DNA from: Chryseobacterium indologenes
GTDB taxonomy: Bacteria; Bacteroidota; Bacteroidia; Flavobacteriales; Weeksellaceae
Reading direction: 5' to 3'
Assembly: GCA_016025055.1 (NCBI GenBank)
Contig: CP065590.1
Span: 3,224,001 to 3,288,000, forward strand
Length of the DNA: 64,000 bases
Shown here: positions 36,830 through 47,204 of the stretch, in pieces
Position numbering within the stretch: the first letter of the stretch is position 1
How the letters are laid out: each line of letters starts with the position of its first letter
Made by a program: the position numbers and the translations under genes
The notes under the pieces: generated by a model
Told to the model about the DNA's origin: nothing
The model's database searches: none
The model's input: only the letters and a program-made list of their open reading frames with translations

Positions 36830-37717
36830 ATGGTAATTTCAAGAAAGATTCAGATCAGACTTAATGTACTTTTTGTGACTCTGGCAGCCCTCGGAATTGT
36901 AGGCTTTTCTATGTACGAGCTTGGTTATATGGATGAACTCATTACGATTTTAGCGAAAGACAATTATATTTTTTACTGGATGCTTCTCGTAGGTGTATTT
37001 GCCGAGATCGTTGCCGGATCCATGGGAATGGGGTATGGAGTGATCTGTACAACAACGCTGATGTTCCTGAACATTCCGCCTCACATTGTAAGCGCAAGTA
37101 TACATTCTGCAGAAAGCTTTACTACTGCTGCCGGAAGTATCAGTCATATTAAGCTGAAAAATGTAAGCAAAAGTCTGGTGAAGAAATTGGCAATTCCTGC
37201 AGTGATCGGAGCAATTATCGGAGCAATATGCCTCACTTATCTGGGGGAATACTACGCGAAGATCACCAAAACAATTATTGCTTTTTATACGCTTTATCTG
37301 GGTTTTCAGATCTTGTCCAATGCTTTTAAGGAAAAACAAAATAAAGCGATGAAAAGAAAAACCAATCTCACAAGATTAGGCGTGATAGGCGGCTTCATAG
37401 ATTCTTTTGCCGGAGGTGGATGGGGGCCGTTGGTGACTGGAACATTGATAAAGAATGCTTTTACTCCCAGGTTTGCAGTAGGCAGCTCTACGGTAGCCAA
37501 GTTTATTCTGACAATTACCGCTGCCGTTACCTTTTTCTTTACACTCGGAATCCAGCACTGGAACATCATTTTAGGGCTTCTGATCGGCGGAATTATTACA
37601 GCTCCTTTTTCTGCAATGCTGACCGCAAAGCTTCCTGTGAAAAAAATGTTTTTTGTCATAGGATTATTGGTAATCATCATGAGCTCCATAACTATTTATA
37701 AATCAATATTAAATTAA
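36830..37717 (+). CDS. TauE/SafE-family (TSUP) transporter
   Basis: A 295-aa inner-membrane protein with about eight helices. It has the N-terminal repeat VFAEIVAGSMGMGYGVICTT and the second repeat IGGFIDSFAGGGWGPLVTGT. TSUP proteins carry sulfite, thiosulfate or sulfoacetate. It differs clearly from the sulfide-cluster TauE at 10472. It follows the Rrf2 gene by 125 bp with its own operator-like motif, so regulation by that Rrf2 protein is likely. Confidence 0.9.
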   Translation: MVISRKIQIRLNVLFVTLAALGIVGFSMYELGYMDELITILAKDNYIFYWMLLVGVFAEIVAGSMGMGYGVICTTTLMFLNIPPHIVSASIHSAESFTTAAGSISHIKLKNVSKSLVKKLAIPAVIGAIIGAICLTYLGEYYAKITKTIIAFYTLYLGFQILSNAFKEKQNKAMKRKTNLTRLGVIGGFIDSFAGGGWGPLVTGTLIKNAFTPRFAVGSSTVAKFILTITAAVTFFFTLGIQHWNIILGLLIGGIITAPFSAMLTAKLPVKKMFFVIGLLVIIMSSITIYKSILN

Positions 37718-37806
37718 AAAATACTGAAGTGAAGTGAAAATAAAGGTCCGAAAAAACACATTCGGTTTCGAAAATATTTTACTTTTACATCACTAAATAA
37801 TAAAAA

Positions 37807-38097
37807 ATGAATTTACATATCATTGCACTTTTTAAGTTTAATGAAAATTATCTGATGGATGCTGTAGAATTGTTCCAGAATCTTGTAAAGGAAACAAGAA
37901 AGGAAGAGGGTTGCCTGCAATACGATCTTATTGAAGATAAAGACAACAAAGGCACTTTTTTCCTGATCGAGTTATGGGAAAGTGTAGAGCACCACAACAG
38001 ACATATCGGGCAGGATCATTTGTTGGATTTCAGAAGAGATGCTTCAAAAATGATGGAAAGCTCAACAGAAGTATATAAAGGTTTTAAAATATATTAA
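37807..38097 (+). CDS. ABM-domain protein, putative quinol monooxygenase (YgiN-like)
   Basis: A 96-aa antibiotic-biosynthesis-monooxygenase-type ferredoxin-like domain. It has LVKETRKEEGCLQYDLIED and FFLIELWESVEHHNRHIGQDH (the conserved W-x-S-x-x-x-x-x-H pattern). Such small dimers oxidise quinols or bind heme (IsdG-like); no catalytic assignment is possible. It has its own terminator. Confidence 0.85.
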   Translation: MNLHIIALFKFNENYLMDAVELFQNLVKETRKEEGCLQYDLIEDKDNKGTFFLIELWESVEHHNRHIGQDHLLDFRRDASKMMESSTEVYKGFKIY

Positions 38098-38109
38098 ATA
38101 CCTACATGT

Positions 38110-38145
38110 AAAAGGCGGTTCCATAAAATGAAACCGCCTTTTTAT
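38110..38145 (+). terminator. Rho-independent terminator
   Basis: Stem AAAAGGCGGTT / AACCGCCTTTT, followed by T's. It lies between convergent genes. Confidence 0.8.
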
Positions 38146-38178
38146 TAGAAAAAAATAGAAAGTATTAAAATAAAAGTT

Positions 38179-39471
38179 TTATTTTACGATAAGTTTTTTC
38201 GTTTCCGAACTGCCACCGTATGTAATTTTCACCATATAATTTCCTGACGGAAGGTGTGATAGATTCATGTCTTGTTTGTAGAAACCTGCCTGATTGATCA
38301 ATTCTGCCGCATATACTTTTTTCCCCGTAAGGTCGTATACTTCTACATTACCCTTATTGCCAGATTTTTCTTTAATATCAAAGATAACCGTCACTTTTTT
38401 GTCAGCAGGAGCGGGATTGGGATAAATACCGAAAGAAGCTTTCTTGCCCACCTCTGTAATTCCAAGGGTTGCCGTTATTTTTTTATACTTAAAATACATA
38501 TTTCCGGTACTTGCTCCTCCGTTGGTTACAAAATACATCCTGTAATAGTCGTTTCCTTTTTTAATATAATAAACGACATCAGGCTTAACGGTGCCGATAC
38601 CTTTCCATGAATGGCCTACCGTGGTAATGTTTCCTGAAAAACTGTTACTAGCCGGAAGTGAATAAGCTGCAGTTTCCTGGCTTTCGGGCTGAACCATTGC
38701 TACTTTAATGTTGGGGCTCTGAATAGCCCCGGAAAGCGGGTACATCTGAACACCCATATAGAATGTATAATATTTTGTAAATACCAGATCCCATGCAGAT
38801 CTTGACGGTTCCAGATCAGGAACTTTTTCTCCTGTATCAAAAGAGAAATAATTGAAGAAGGCATCATCATTTCCGTTTGCTATCGTTTTGGTTTCAGTAG
38901 GGCTCCATGAGCTTCCATTCCACTTGGAGTATTTAAAAGTGTATCCTGCAAAAGCATCCAGAATGGCAAATTTCATATAAGTACCATTCGCATATTTTAA
39001 AACAAAAATGGCCTTTCCTTCAATATGGTGGGTTCCCCCGTTGTAAAGCCCCCATCCCGTAGAAGGAAGATTAGGATTGGGTGATGTAATCGGACCCTGT
39101 TCAAAAGCTCCCTGGCTCAGGTCAGTGGTCTGATCCGGGTTGTAAAGAGGTTCTCCCCACGATCCTTCATTGCTGATATTGATAGTATCCCAGTCTGCTA
39201 AATTGGTGGAAGCAGTGTACACCTCAATATCTTTAGCATCATTGATTCTTGTTCCTACCTGATAAGCAGAATTTCTGTAGAATGCAACATCCCAGCTTGT
39301 GGCAGGCTGAGAAATCATATTACCGTCTGCCAGGTTGACGAATACACGGTTCTGATATCCTGCTCCCATCGTCATATTTACCTGTGTGTATCCTAATGCA
39401 TCTGTTTGCGCAATAACTGCCTGTTGAACAGTAAGGGCAAGCATCGACGCCAATAATAGTTTTGTTTTCAT
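38179..39471 (-). CDS. HmuY-like protein with T9SS sorting domain
   Basis: A 430-aa secreted protein. A signal peptide (MKTKLLLASMLALTVQQAVIA) is followed by two HmuY-fold halves with the typical WDVAFYRNS and AWDLVFTKYYTF segments, a VYYIKKGNDYYRMYFV strand, and a T9SS type A tail (FGIYPNPAPADKKV). HmuY proteins bind heme outside the cell and pass it to a TonB receptor. It shares a 52-bp promoter module with the next locus, so co-regulation is very likely. It is convergent with the ABM gene. Confidence 0.85.
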   Translation of the reverse strand: MKTKLLLASMLALTVQQAVIAQTDALGYTQVNMTMGAGYQNRVFVNLADGNMISQPATSWDVAFYRNSAYQVGTRINDAKDIEVYTASTNLADWDTINISNEGSWGEPLYNPDQTTDLSQGAFEQGPITSPNPNLPSTGWGLYNGGTHHIEGKAIFVLKYANGTYMKFAILDAFAGYTFKYSKWNGSSWSPTETKTIANGNDDAFFNYFSFDTGEKVPDLEPSRSAWDLVFTKYYTFYMGVQMYPLSGAIQSPNIKVAMVQPESQETAAYSLPASNSFSGNITTVGHSWKGIGTVKPDVVYYIKKGNDYYRMYFVTNGGASTGNMYFKYKKITATLGITEVGKKASFGIYPNPAPADKKVTVIFDIKEKSGNKGNVEVYDLTGKKVYAAELINQAGFYKQDMNLSHLPSGNYMVKITYGGSSETKKLIVK

Positions 39472-39490
39472 AAATTATTTTTTAGATCCT

Positions 39491-39542
39491 TATTTAGAAT
39501 TGTTCTACAAAAGTATATAATTATTTTTAATCAGTCTAAATA
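39491..39542. promoter_or_regulatory. Heme-locus operator module 1
   Basis: A 52-bp block: TATTTAGAATTGTT at the left end and GTCTAAATA at the right end, with the minus-strand -7 box TACTTTTG (39515-39508) between. It aligns over its full length with 40465-40516. The TTTAGAAT half-sites suggest an iron-responsive Fur-type repressor. Confidence 0.65.
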
Positions 39543-39595
39543 AAAACATGATTTTTATCGTGTTTGTCATTTAAAATAGTGAGCAATATCAACAA

Positions 39596-39628
39596 AAAAG
39601 CCGGTAGGATAGGACCCTATCGGCTTTT
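39596..39628. terminator. Terminator of the 39654 gene
   Basis: Stem AAAAGCCGGTAGG / CCTATCGGCTTTT (12 of 13 pairs) with a T-run on the minus strand. Confidence 0.75.
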
Positions 39629-39653
39629 AATATAAATAACAGTCTGATGCATT

Positions 39654-40452
39654 TTATTTTTTTATAAATTTCGATTGAACGGTTTTACCATCTGCTGTTT
39701 CAATGTTCAAATAATAAACTCCGGTTTGTAAATGACTGATGTCAAATTGTTTTCCGTTTAATTTACCTTCAGAGACTTTTTGTCCTGAAGCAGAGTAAAC
39801 CAATATCTTTTTAGGATCTTTCCCTGTAATAAATTCCAGTATTGTATTGCTTGGATTAACAGCGAATCTGATCTCGTTTTCAGATTTTGTTTTTTTCAAT
39901 AACAGCCAGAGTGGCACTATCATACACCACATCATCCATCTGGATAGCGGTATGCATGGCGCTTCCGATCATTTTAAAGGCTATATACTGGTTAGCTGAA
40001 GCCGGTACCTGCAAAGAATACTGAGTATTTGCAGGATTTAAATTGATCACACTTCCTATTGGGGTAAATGATGACATATCAGAAGTACTGTTAACCAACC
40101 CCACCTCTAAAGTTCCGGTGGCCCCTGATGCAGACCCCGAAGTAAGAGCAGCAGTAAATGAAACTGTCTTGGTTCCGTCCGGAGCTACAATCTGTGGCGA
40201 GATGAGATATCCTGCTGTATTGGCAGAACTGAAGCTATAATACTGAATGGTCTTATTAGCTCCCCCTGCTGCATATACCCACGGACCGTCCGTTGCATTT
40301 TGAACTCTATTCCAGTTTTTTTGTGGCCAAGCTGCTGCAGGACCTGCAGGACCGGCAACGAATGTATCAAAATTTTCATTGATAGAAGTGAGTTGGGCAT
40401 TAGCTGTAACAGCTGTTAGCAATAAAGTTCCTAAGAGTAGTTTTAGCTTCAT
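39654..40452 (-). CDS. Secreted choice-of-anchor-J-like protein with T9SS tail, one frameshift
   Basis: About 265 aa when repaired. A signal peptide (MKLKLLLGTLLLTAVTANAQ) precedes a beta-sandwich of the choice-of-anchor J / cleaved-adhesin type (INENFDTFVAG, SAMHTAIQMDDVVYD). The last 75 residues are a T9SS tail (GVYYLNIETADGK). The frame breaks in the T7 run at 39890-39896 (plus strand); six T give AVIEKTKSENEIRF. Its role in heme uptake is inferred only from the shared promoter and divergent receptor gene. It may bind a heme protein or polysaccharide. Confidence 0.8.
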
Positions 40453-40464
40453 AATATTTATTTT

Positions 40465-40530
40465 TATTTAGAATTGTTATACAAAAGTATATATTTATTT
40501 TTAACTATTCTAAATAAAGCTTTATATTTG
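40465..40530. promoter_or_regulatory. Heme-locus operator module 2, divergent promoter
   Basis: Arms TATTTAGAATTGTTA (40465-40479) and TAACTATTCTAAATA (40502-40516) form a 15-bp inverted repeat with one mismatch. The minus -7 box TACTTTTG is at 40489-40482 and the plus -7 box TATATTTG at 40523-40530. One regulator could control the receptor operon and the divergent secreted protein together. Confidence 0.7.
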
Positions 40531-40549
40531 TCGAAAATTTTTTGCCTTT

Positions 40550-42666
40550 ATGAAGAAGAAAGTACTTTCCATACTGTCACTGTCATCCATTTTCCTGGTG
40601 AATGCGCAGCAACAGGATTCTCTTAAACATAAAAAAATAGAAGAGGTTGTCGTTACCGGACAATATACTCAGCAGTCTATTAATAAATCCATATATAAGG
40701 TTGAAGTTATTAATGCGGAACAAATTAAGAATATGGCGGCTACCAGTGTGGCAGATGTTCTTAACCAAAGTTTGAATGTGCTGATTATCTCAGATCGCAG
40801 ATCAGGAAATTCTACAGCCAACCTGATGGGACTGGGTGGAGAATATACGAAAGTACTGATCGATAATATTCCCGTTGTGGGAGACATAGGCCTTGGAAAT
40901 AATATAGATCTTACCAAGCTGAATATCAATAATGTTGAAAGAATAGAAGTGGTAAGAGGCTCTATGGGGGGTTGATTACGGTAGCAACGCAGTTGCGGGA
41001 GTCATCAATATTATTACCAGAAAAAACAGTCAGAAAGCATTGACTCTTAATGCTTCTGTGCAGGAAGAAACAGTAGGAAAAGAGTATGATTTTAAGAAAA
41101 AAGGGGAAGGACGGCATATTCAGACTTTGAATGTAGGATACAACATCAACGAAAACTGGTATGTCGGGGCTAATATTAATCGGAATGACTTCCAGGGATT
41201 CAAAGGAACGCAGGAAGGATATAAATATTTTGAACAGGACGGCAAAAGAGGATACCTTTGGCAGCCTAAAGATGTCCTGAATGTCGACGGAGTTCTGAGA
41301 TACAGTAAAAATAAGACATCCATCTTCTATAAATTTGGCTTTGTCAACGAAAAACTCAATTACTATAATCCGACCGTAGGAGAACATTTTTATAGTGTAA
41401 CCGACAGAACCTACTTTTCAAATGACAGAGATTATCAGACGACACGATATCTACACCAGCTTAATGTACAGACTAAACTGGGGGCTGTAAACTATACCGG
41501 AGATTTCTCTTATCAGACTCAGGACAGAAAATACAGAGATTTTAAATACGATATTCCTAATCGAAAAGTAATTGGAAATAAAGATGACTACCAATCTTAT
41601 AATAAAGCAGATGTCTTCTATTCAAGAGGAGTATTCAGCAACTTTTTAGATAGTAAGAAAATTGATTTCCAGTTAGGGTATGAATTGGATCATACCTCAG
41701 GATATGCCGGCAATATAGCAGGCACTTTCAAGGGGACGGATAATGTGAAAAGGAAGATATTTAATTACGCCAATTTTATGTCCATCGAGTGGAATGCCAC
41801 GGATTGGTTATCACTGCGTCCCGGATACCGTCTTGCTTTGAGCGATAAGTTTGATGCCCAGCATAATTATTCATTGACTGCCAGAGTGAAAGCTACGGAA
41901 AATGATAACCTTAGATTGGTAGTAGGAAGCGCCAACCGTTTCCCGAATTTTGATGAACTATATACCTATATGGTAGACAGTAATCACGATATCAGAGGAA
42001 ATGAAGACCTGACTCCCGAAAAAGGAATGACCGTTTCTGTAAACGGAGAAAAAGAATCAGTACAGATTCCGGATGGAACCTGGGACTGGGAGCAAGCGCT
42101 ACTTATCTTCATGTAAAAGACAGAATAGAATCGGTAACTGTTAGCAGACAGCCTTTGAAATATCAGTATCTCAATCTGAATAAATATGAATCCTTCTTAT
42201 TTGAAGCCAATTTCAAAGCACAGAAAAAACAGCTTGCTTTAGCGGCTAACGTTGCATATTACGGAATTTCCAAAAATTAAAAGACGGAGACGCCGTTTCT
42301 CCCAATGATTTCTTCTTTACGCTGGAGGCTAATGCTGTGGTGAATTACACCATTCCGAATGTCAATACCACACTTTCTCTATTCTACAAATATACCGGAA
42401 AAACCCAGGAGTTCGTATTATCAGGTGACCTCAAAAAGCCGGAATACAGAATCGGAGAACGGGATGATTTTCATATGATGAACTTCATTGTAACGCAACC
42501 TTTCTTTAACAACCATCTGGAGCTAAGTCTCGGTATTAAAAATATCTTCGATGTTTCTTCAATAAGAGATACCACACTTCCGGGAAATGCCCATGAAGCA
42601 GCAGATCCGAAAATTAACCTTTTCTATGGCAGAAGTTATTTAGCCAGATTAAGCTACAATTTTTAA
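40550..42666 (+). CDS. TonB-dependent heme receptor (HmuR-like), three homopolymer indels
   Basis: About 705 aa when repaired. After the signal peptide comes a TonB-box-like EEVVVTGQ, the plug domain (NVERIEVVRGSMGVDYGSNA) and a 22-strand-type barrel ending in SYLARLSYNF. It imports heme across the outer membrane. Breaks: G6 at 40966-40971 (G5 expected), A5 at 42049-42053 (A6 expected, gives EKRISTDSGWNLGLG), and A5 at 42272-42276 (A6 expected, gives GISKKLKDGDAVSPN). All three corrections are one base each and the total is then an exact multiple of three. It heads the heme operon. Confidence 0.88.
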
Positions 42667-42676
42667 AATTCTAAAA

Positions 42677-43781
42677 ATGAAAAAAATACTATTTTATCTT
42701 TTGCTGGGAGTGTCGTTTGTATCACAATCCTGCGTCAATGATAATGAAGACCCGGTACCCGTAGCTCCTTCCGAAGGAGTATCCGTAAAACCGGATGTAA
42801 GAGGTTCAGCACAACCGAATCAGGTGTGGATTGATTTTAGTGATGTAGATCAGAATGGCCAACCAAGGCAAACGGTTAACGTCCGAACAGATTGGGATCT
42901 TGCCTTTTATTCCGGTGCTGAATTTAAGGTAGTCCTGAATTCATCTATCATGATGGCAGCCACTAAAATTCCTGGTATTACCAATATAGAAGCTGTAAAA
43001 GAATCCGACGTTGCTACTCTGAAAGAAGTGGTACAGGTGGCCAACTTTGATACGGAAAATACCATATATATTGATGATGTAAAAGGAAATTATCCTTCCG
43101 GGTATACCGCAATTGGAGAAATCAAAGCCAACGAAGCCGACAATGGAGTATATCTTGTCAATTTAGGTAAAGAACTTTACAAAGGGAGTATTGCCGTGGG
43201 ATCTACCATCACAGGAGGAGACGAAAGAGGTTGGATAAAAATACAGGTGACAAGACAGGCAGATGGTTACAAAGTACGATACGGCGATATTAATGCCGTT
43301 GGAAATGCTATTAAAGAAGTCGTAATCAAGAAAAATAATGCCTACAACTTTGTTTTCTTCAATTCTAAAACAGGAAAAGAAGTACTTGTACAACCTGAGA
43401 AGAATAAATGGGATATCAGTTTCTCCGTATTTACCAATATTGTGATGGGAGCGGGAAGCTATGTGAACGCAGACTTCGTCACCATCAACAATATCGCTAA
43501 TGTGGGGGGCTTATGAAGTGAAAATAACCTCGGGATCTGCTGTAGAAGCTTATAATAAGTTTAAAAGAGCAGATGTAAATGATTCAAAACTGGTTTATAA
43601 TGAACAAAGAGTAATCGGAGGGAACTGGAGAGAAGTAGGACCTTCAGGATCTAAAGTAAAAGGAGATGTTTTCTATATCATTAAAGACTCTTCCGGAGCG
43701 TATTACAAGCTAAGATTTGTACAGCTTACCGATGATAAAGGAGAAAGAGGACATCCGATGTTCCAGTATAAAGCATTATAA
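42677..43781 (+). CDS. hmuY: HmuY-like heme-binding lipoprotein, one frameshift
   Basis: About 367 aa when repaired. The lipobox is VSFVSQSC, so it is anchored in the outer membrane. Two HmuY halves follow (RTDWDLAFYSGAEF, KWDISFSVFTNIVMGAGSY). It catches heme at the surface and passes it to the receptor encoded 10 bp upstream. The frame breaks in the G6 run at 43504-43509; five G give NIANVGAYEVKITSG. Together with the T9SS protein at 38179 the locus has two HmuY-type hemophores. Confidence 0.85.
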
Positions 43782-43870
43782 AAAATCAAATAACCCCATC
43801 TTATGAGATCACCCCACGACCGTATATGAGTGCAGTGATTTTCATCAGATCTAAAAATAAATCTGTACTT

Positions 43871-44750
43871 ATGAAAAAATTCATCCTTGCAGCGTCTGTT
43901 CTCGCAGCAGTATATTCTTGTAAAAAAGCAGAAGGCTCAACAAAAGAAAATACAACGGAAGCAACTTCCGAAGCTCCTAAGAGCAATAATAAAATCGTAA
44001 CACTAAATGGTGGTATTACAGAGATTGTAAGTGCCCTGGGCCACGAAAAAGAAATCGTAGGAACTGATGTTACCAGTACATATCCCGCATCCTTAAAGGC
44101 TACTGCCAAAGATTTAGGACATGTAAGATCGATCACTATAGAACCGATTATGGCCGTTAATCCTACTTTGATCCTTGCCTCTGATAAAGATATCAATCCT
44201 GAATTAATGGGTAAAATTAAATCTTCAGGCATTAAAGCTGAAGTCTTCAAACAAGAGTTTACTGTCGATGGTACTAAGAAGCTTATTGCTGATGTAGCAA
44301 AAGCTATAGGAAACACCGATTATCAGAAGTTAAACGATAAAATCGATGCAGACCTAAAACAGATACAGCCAATGGCTAAAAAAGCCTAAAGTATTATTCA
44401 TCTATGCAAGAGGAAATATGTTGATGGTTTCCGGTAAAAATACTCCGATGGCTTCCCTTATTGAGCTTGCAGGTGGAGAAAATGCCGTTAATGATTTCGA
44501 AGATTTCAAACCATTGACTCCCGAAGCGGTTGTGAAGGCTAATCCTGATGTATTGTTCTTCTTTGAAACAGGATTGCAGGGAGCGGGAGGAAATGAAGGT
44601 GCCCTTAAAATGCCGGGAGTTTCCCAGACCAATGCCGGGAAAAATAAGAAGATCATCGCAATGGATGGAGGATTAGTGTCAGGTTTCGGACCGAGACTGG
44701 GAGAAGCAGCAGTTGGATTAAACAAACTTTTAATTGAAAACACAAAGTAA
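43871..44750 (+). CDS. hmuT: Heme ABC transporter substrate-binding lipoprotein HmuT, one frameshift
   Basis: About 292 aa when repaired. I start at MKKFILAASVLAAVYSC, a clean lipoprotein signal; the 15 codons before it are not conserved. It is a class III periplasmic-binding protein: VTLNGGITEIVSALG, EPIMAVNPTLILAS and PEAVVKANPDVLFF. It delivers heme to HmuUV in the periplasm. The frame breaks in the A6 run at 44378-44383; five A give MAKKPKVLFIYARGN. It overlaps hmuU by 17 nt. Confidence 0.88.
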
Positions 44751-45774
44751 ACTATACTTTTATCTTATTGTAAGTGCAGTGCTGCTTGTTATCATAGCAG
44801 TACTGTCACTTAATACAGGAGTTTATGACTTCGGCGCAAACTCTGCTTTTAAAGTATTATGGCAATTTATAAAAGGAGATCCCAATTTATCTTTAAGTGA
44901 TAAATATGTGGTCTGGGACGTTCGGGCAGCCAGAATTATAATGGCTGTTTTAATAGGAAGTATGCTAGCGGTTTCAGGAACGAGCCTTCAGGGATTGTTC
45001 AAGAATCCTTTGGCAACGGGAAATTTAATTGGACTTACCTCGGGAGCAACATTATTGGCAGCAATTGCAATTGTTTTAGGAGGATATTTCAAAGAGTATC
45101 TTCCTGAAGCTGTGCAGTTTTCACTGGTAGGAATCTCCGCTTTTATAGGATCTCTTTTATCAATGATGCTGGTGTACAGAATTTCTACAAGCGGAGGAAA
45201 AACCAATGTAGTCATGATGCTTCTGACAGGGGTGGCCATTACTGCCATTGGATTCTCCATCACAGGATTTCTGATCTACATTTCAAAAGATGAGCAACTC
45301 AGAGACCTCACCTTTTGGAATTTAGGGAGTCTTGCTGCAGCTACCTGGACGAAGAATATCATTTTAGGAGTTGTTTTAATCCTTGCATACATCATTCTGC
45401 TTCCGAAAGGAAAGGCTTTCAATGCCATGATGTTAGGCGAAAAAGATGCCCAGCATTTAGGAATCAATGTGGAAAGACTGAAAAAACAGATTATCATTAT
45501 CGTAGCCTTGATGGTGGGAAGCTGCGTTGCATTTTCCGGAACAATTGGCTTTGTAGGACTTATTGTACCTTATATATTAAGGCTTTTATTCAAATCCAAT
45601 TATACATTCATTCTGCCACTTTCAGCGGTATGCGGAAGCATATTACTGTTAACGGCAGATACCTTCAGCAGAAGTATTGTAGCACCATCAGAACTGCCGA
45701 TAGGAATTCTTACCGCATTAATGGGAGGACCTATTTTTATCGCTATTTTAGTTAAATTTAAAAAAGCATTGTAA
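44734..45774 (+). CDS. hmuU: Heme ABC transporter permease HmuU (FecCD family)
   Basis: A 346-aa permease with about nine or ten helices. It has VRAARIIMAVLIGSMLAVSG, QGLFKNPLATGNLIGLTSG and GTIGFVGLIVPYILRLL, all typical of FecCD. The start is TTG (44734), inside the end of hmuT; translational coupling is likely. It moves heme through the inner membrane together with HmuV. Confidence 0.92.
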   Translation: MKTQSKLYFYLIVSAVLLVIIAVLSLNTGVYDFGANSAFKVLWQFIKGDPNLSLSDKYVVWDVRAARIIMAVLIGSMLAVSGTSLQGLFKNPLATGNLIGLTSGATLLAAIAIVLGGYFKEYLPEAVQFSLVGISAFIGSLLSMMLVYRISTSGGKTNVVMMLLTGVAITAIGFSITGFLIYISKDEQLRDLTFWNLGSLAAATWTKNIILGVVLILAYIILLPKGKAFNAMMLGEKDAQHLGINVERLKKQIIIIVALMVGSCVAFSGTIGFVGLIVPYILRLLFKSNYTFILPLSAVCGSILLLTADTFSRSIVAPSELPIGILTALMGGPIFIAILVKFKKAL

Positions 45775-46547
45775 TGATCAAGGCACACCAGATTAATTAT
45801 AAGCATAAAGATTTTCATATTCTGGATGGAGTAGATGTTGCTCTGGAATATGGTGAGTTCCTGGCAATCGTAGGACCGAATGGAGCCGGGAAATCAAGTC
45901 TGCTGAGTGTTTTGGCAGATGAGGTGAGAACCGGAAAACAAAAAGTCCTGTTTAAAAACAAACCCATTGCCGAATGGAATGTAAAAGAACTCTCCAGACA
46001 TAAAGCCAAATTTTCCCAGCACAACAGCAACGATATTCCTCTGGAAGTAAAAGATGTGGTGATGATGGGAAGATATCCTTATTTTGACTCCCAGCCTGCA
46101 AAAGAAGACCTTGAAGCGATGAATAATATGATGTATGAAACAGATGTTTTTCACCTTAAAGACAGAGAATACAATACCCTTTCAGGAGGAGAAAAGCAAA
46201 GGGTACACCTTTCCCGTGTGATGGCTCAGCTGCAGAATGATATTGCCCATAAACTGATGTTTCTCGATGAACCCCTCAATAATCTTGATATAAAACATCA
46301 ATACAAAGCATTGGATATCATCAAAAAATTCACGCTGAAAGCCAATAGTGCGATTGTTGTTTTACATGACCTGAATCTTGCGGCACAGTTTGCCGATAAA
46401 ATTTTATTGATGAAATCAGGGAAAGTTTCAGCTTACGGTACACCACAGGAAGTATTTACAGCAGAAAATATTACTAATGCCTATAACTTTCCTTGTACCA
46501 TCTGCGATCATCCTATTACCAATAACCCAATGATCATTTTCGGATAA
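45774..46547 (+). CDS. hmuV: Heme ABC transporter ATP-binding protein HmuV
   Basis: A 257-aa ATPase. Walker A is GPNGAGKSS, the signature LSGGEKQRVHLSR, Walker B LMFLDEPLNNLD, and the switch His lies in VVLHDLNLAAQFADK. It overlaps the hmuU stop by one base (TAATG), so translation is coupled. It powers heme import. Confidence 0.93.
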   Translation: MIKAHQINYKHKDFHILDGVDVALEYGEFLAIVGPNGAGKSSLLSVLADEVRTGKQKVLFKNKPIAEWNVKELSRHKAKFSQHNSNDIPLEVKDVVMMGRYPYFDSQPAKEDLEAMNNMMYETDVFHLKDREYNTLSGGEKQRVHLSRVMAQLQNDIAHKLMFLDEPLNNLDIKHQYKALDIIKKFTLKANSAIVVLHDLNLAAQFADKILLMKSGKVSAYGTPQEVFTAENITNAYNFPCTICDHPITNNPMIIFG

Positions 46548-46550
46548 CTA

Positions 46551-47201
46551 ATGGAAAAAAAAGAATTAAAGATCCTTGCCCAAAACCTTGCTCATCCTCA
46601 GGGTGAAAAAGGGATAGAAATCGGTGAAATGATGAATGCCACCAACATCGGAATGACGCTGGAAAGCATCAAAGCACTTATTATAGAAGACAACGAGACA
46701 ATCCTCGAAATAGGACATGGAAATGGCGGTCATGTAAAAAGTATTTTCAGTCTGGCAAAAAACCTGAAATATACAGGAATCGATATTTCTGAAACCATGT
46801 ACCATGAAGCCCGGAAATTGAATAAAGATTTTGAAAATCAGGCCAATTTTGTCTTATACGACGGAAATAAGCTTCCCTTTGAAAACAAGGTTTTTGATAA
46901 AATTTTTACCGTCAACACCGTGTATTTCTGGGAAAATCCGATTGAATTTCTAAATGAAATCTACAGGGTTCTGAAGGATGACGGAATATTTGTCCTCACA
47001 TTCGGACAAAGAGATTTTATGGAAAAATTACCATTCACAGCCTATAATTTTACCCTCTACAACAATGATGAGATGGAAGAATTAGTATCAAAAAGCCACT
47101 TTACAAGGATGAAGACTTCTGAAAAAGAAGAAGAAATAAAAAGCAAAACAGGAGAAGAAACAATACAAAGAATTTATACAGTTTTAACCATTAAAAAGTA
47201 A
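46551..47201 (+). CDS. Class I SAM-dependent methyltransferase in the heme operon
   Basis: A 216-aa protein. The SAM-binding motif I is ETILEIGHGNGGH; DGNKLPFENKVFDKIFTVNT carries motif II/III. It starts 3 nt after hmuV and ends 3 nt before hmuS, so it belongs to the operon. The substrate is unknown. It could act on a porphyrin or a heme-breakdown product, or on the membrane; nothing in the sequence decides this. Confidence 0.85.
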   Translation: MEKKELKILAQNLAHPQGEKGIEIGEMMNATNIGMTLESIKALIIEDNETILEIGHGNGGHVKSIFSLAKNLKYTGIDISETMYHEARKLNKDFENQANFVLYDGNKLPFENKVFDKIFTVNTVYFWENPIEFLNEIYRVLKDDGIFVLTFGQRDFMEKLPFTAYNFTLYNNDEMEELVSKSHFTRMKTSEKEEEIKSKTGEETIQRIYTVLTIKK

Positions 47202-47204
47202 ATA

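Noticed and set aside
37807..38097. ABM protein as an IsdG-type heme oxygenase of the heme locus
   Set aside because: It lies outside the heme operon with its own terminator and lacks the heme-locus operator; the fold alone is not enough.
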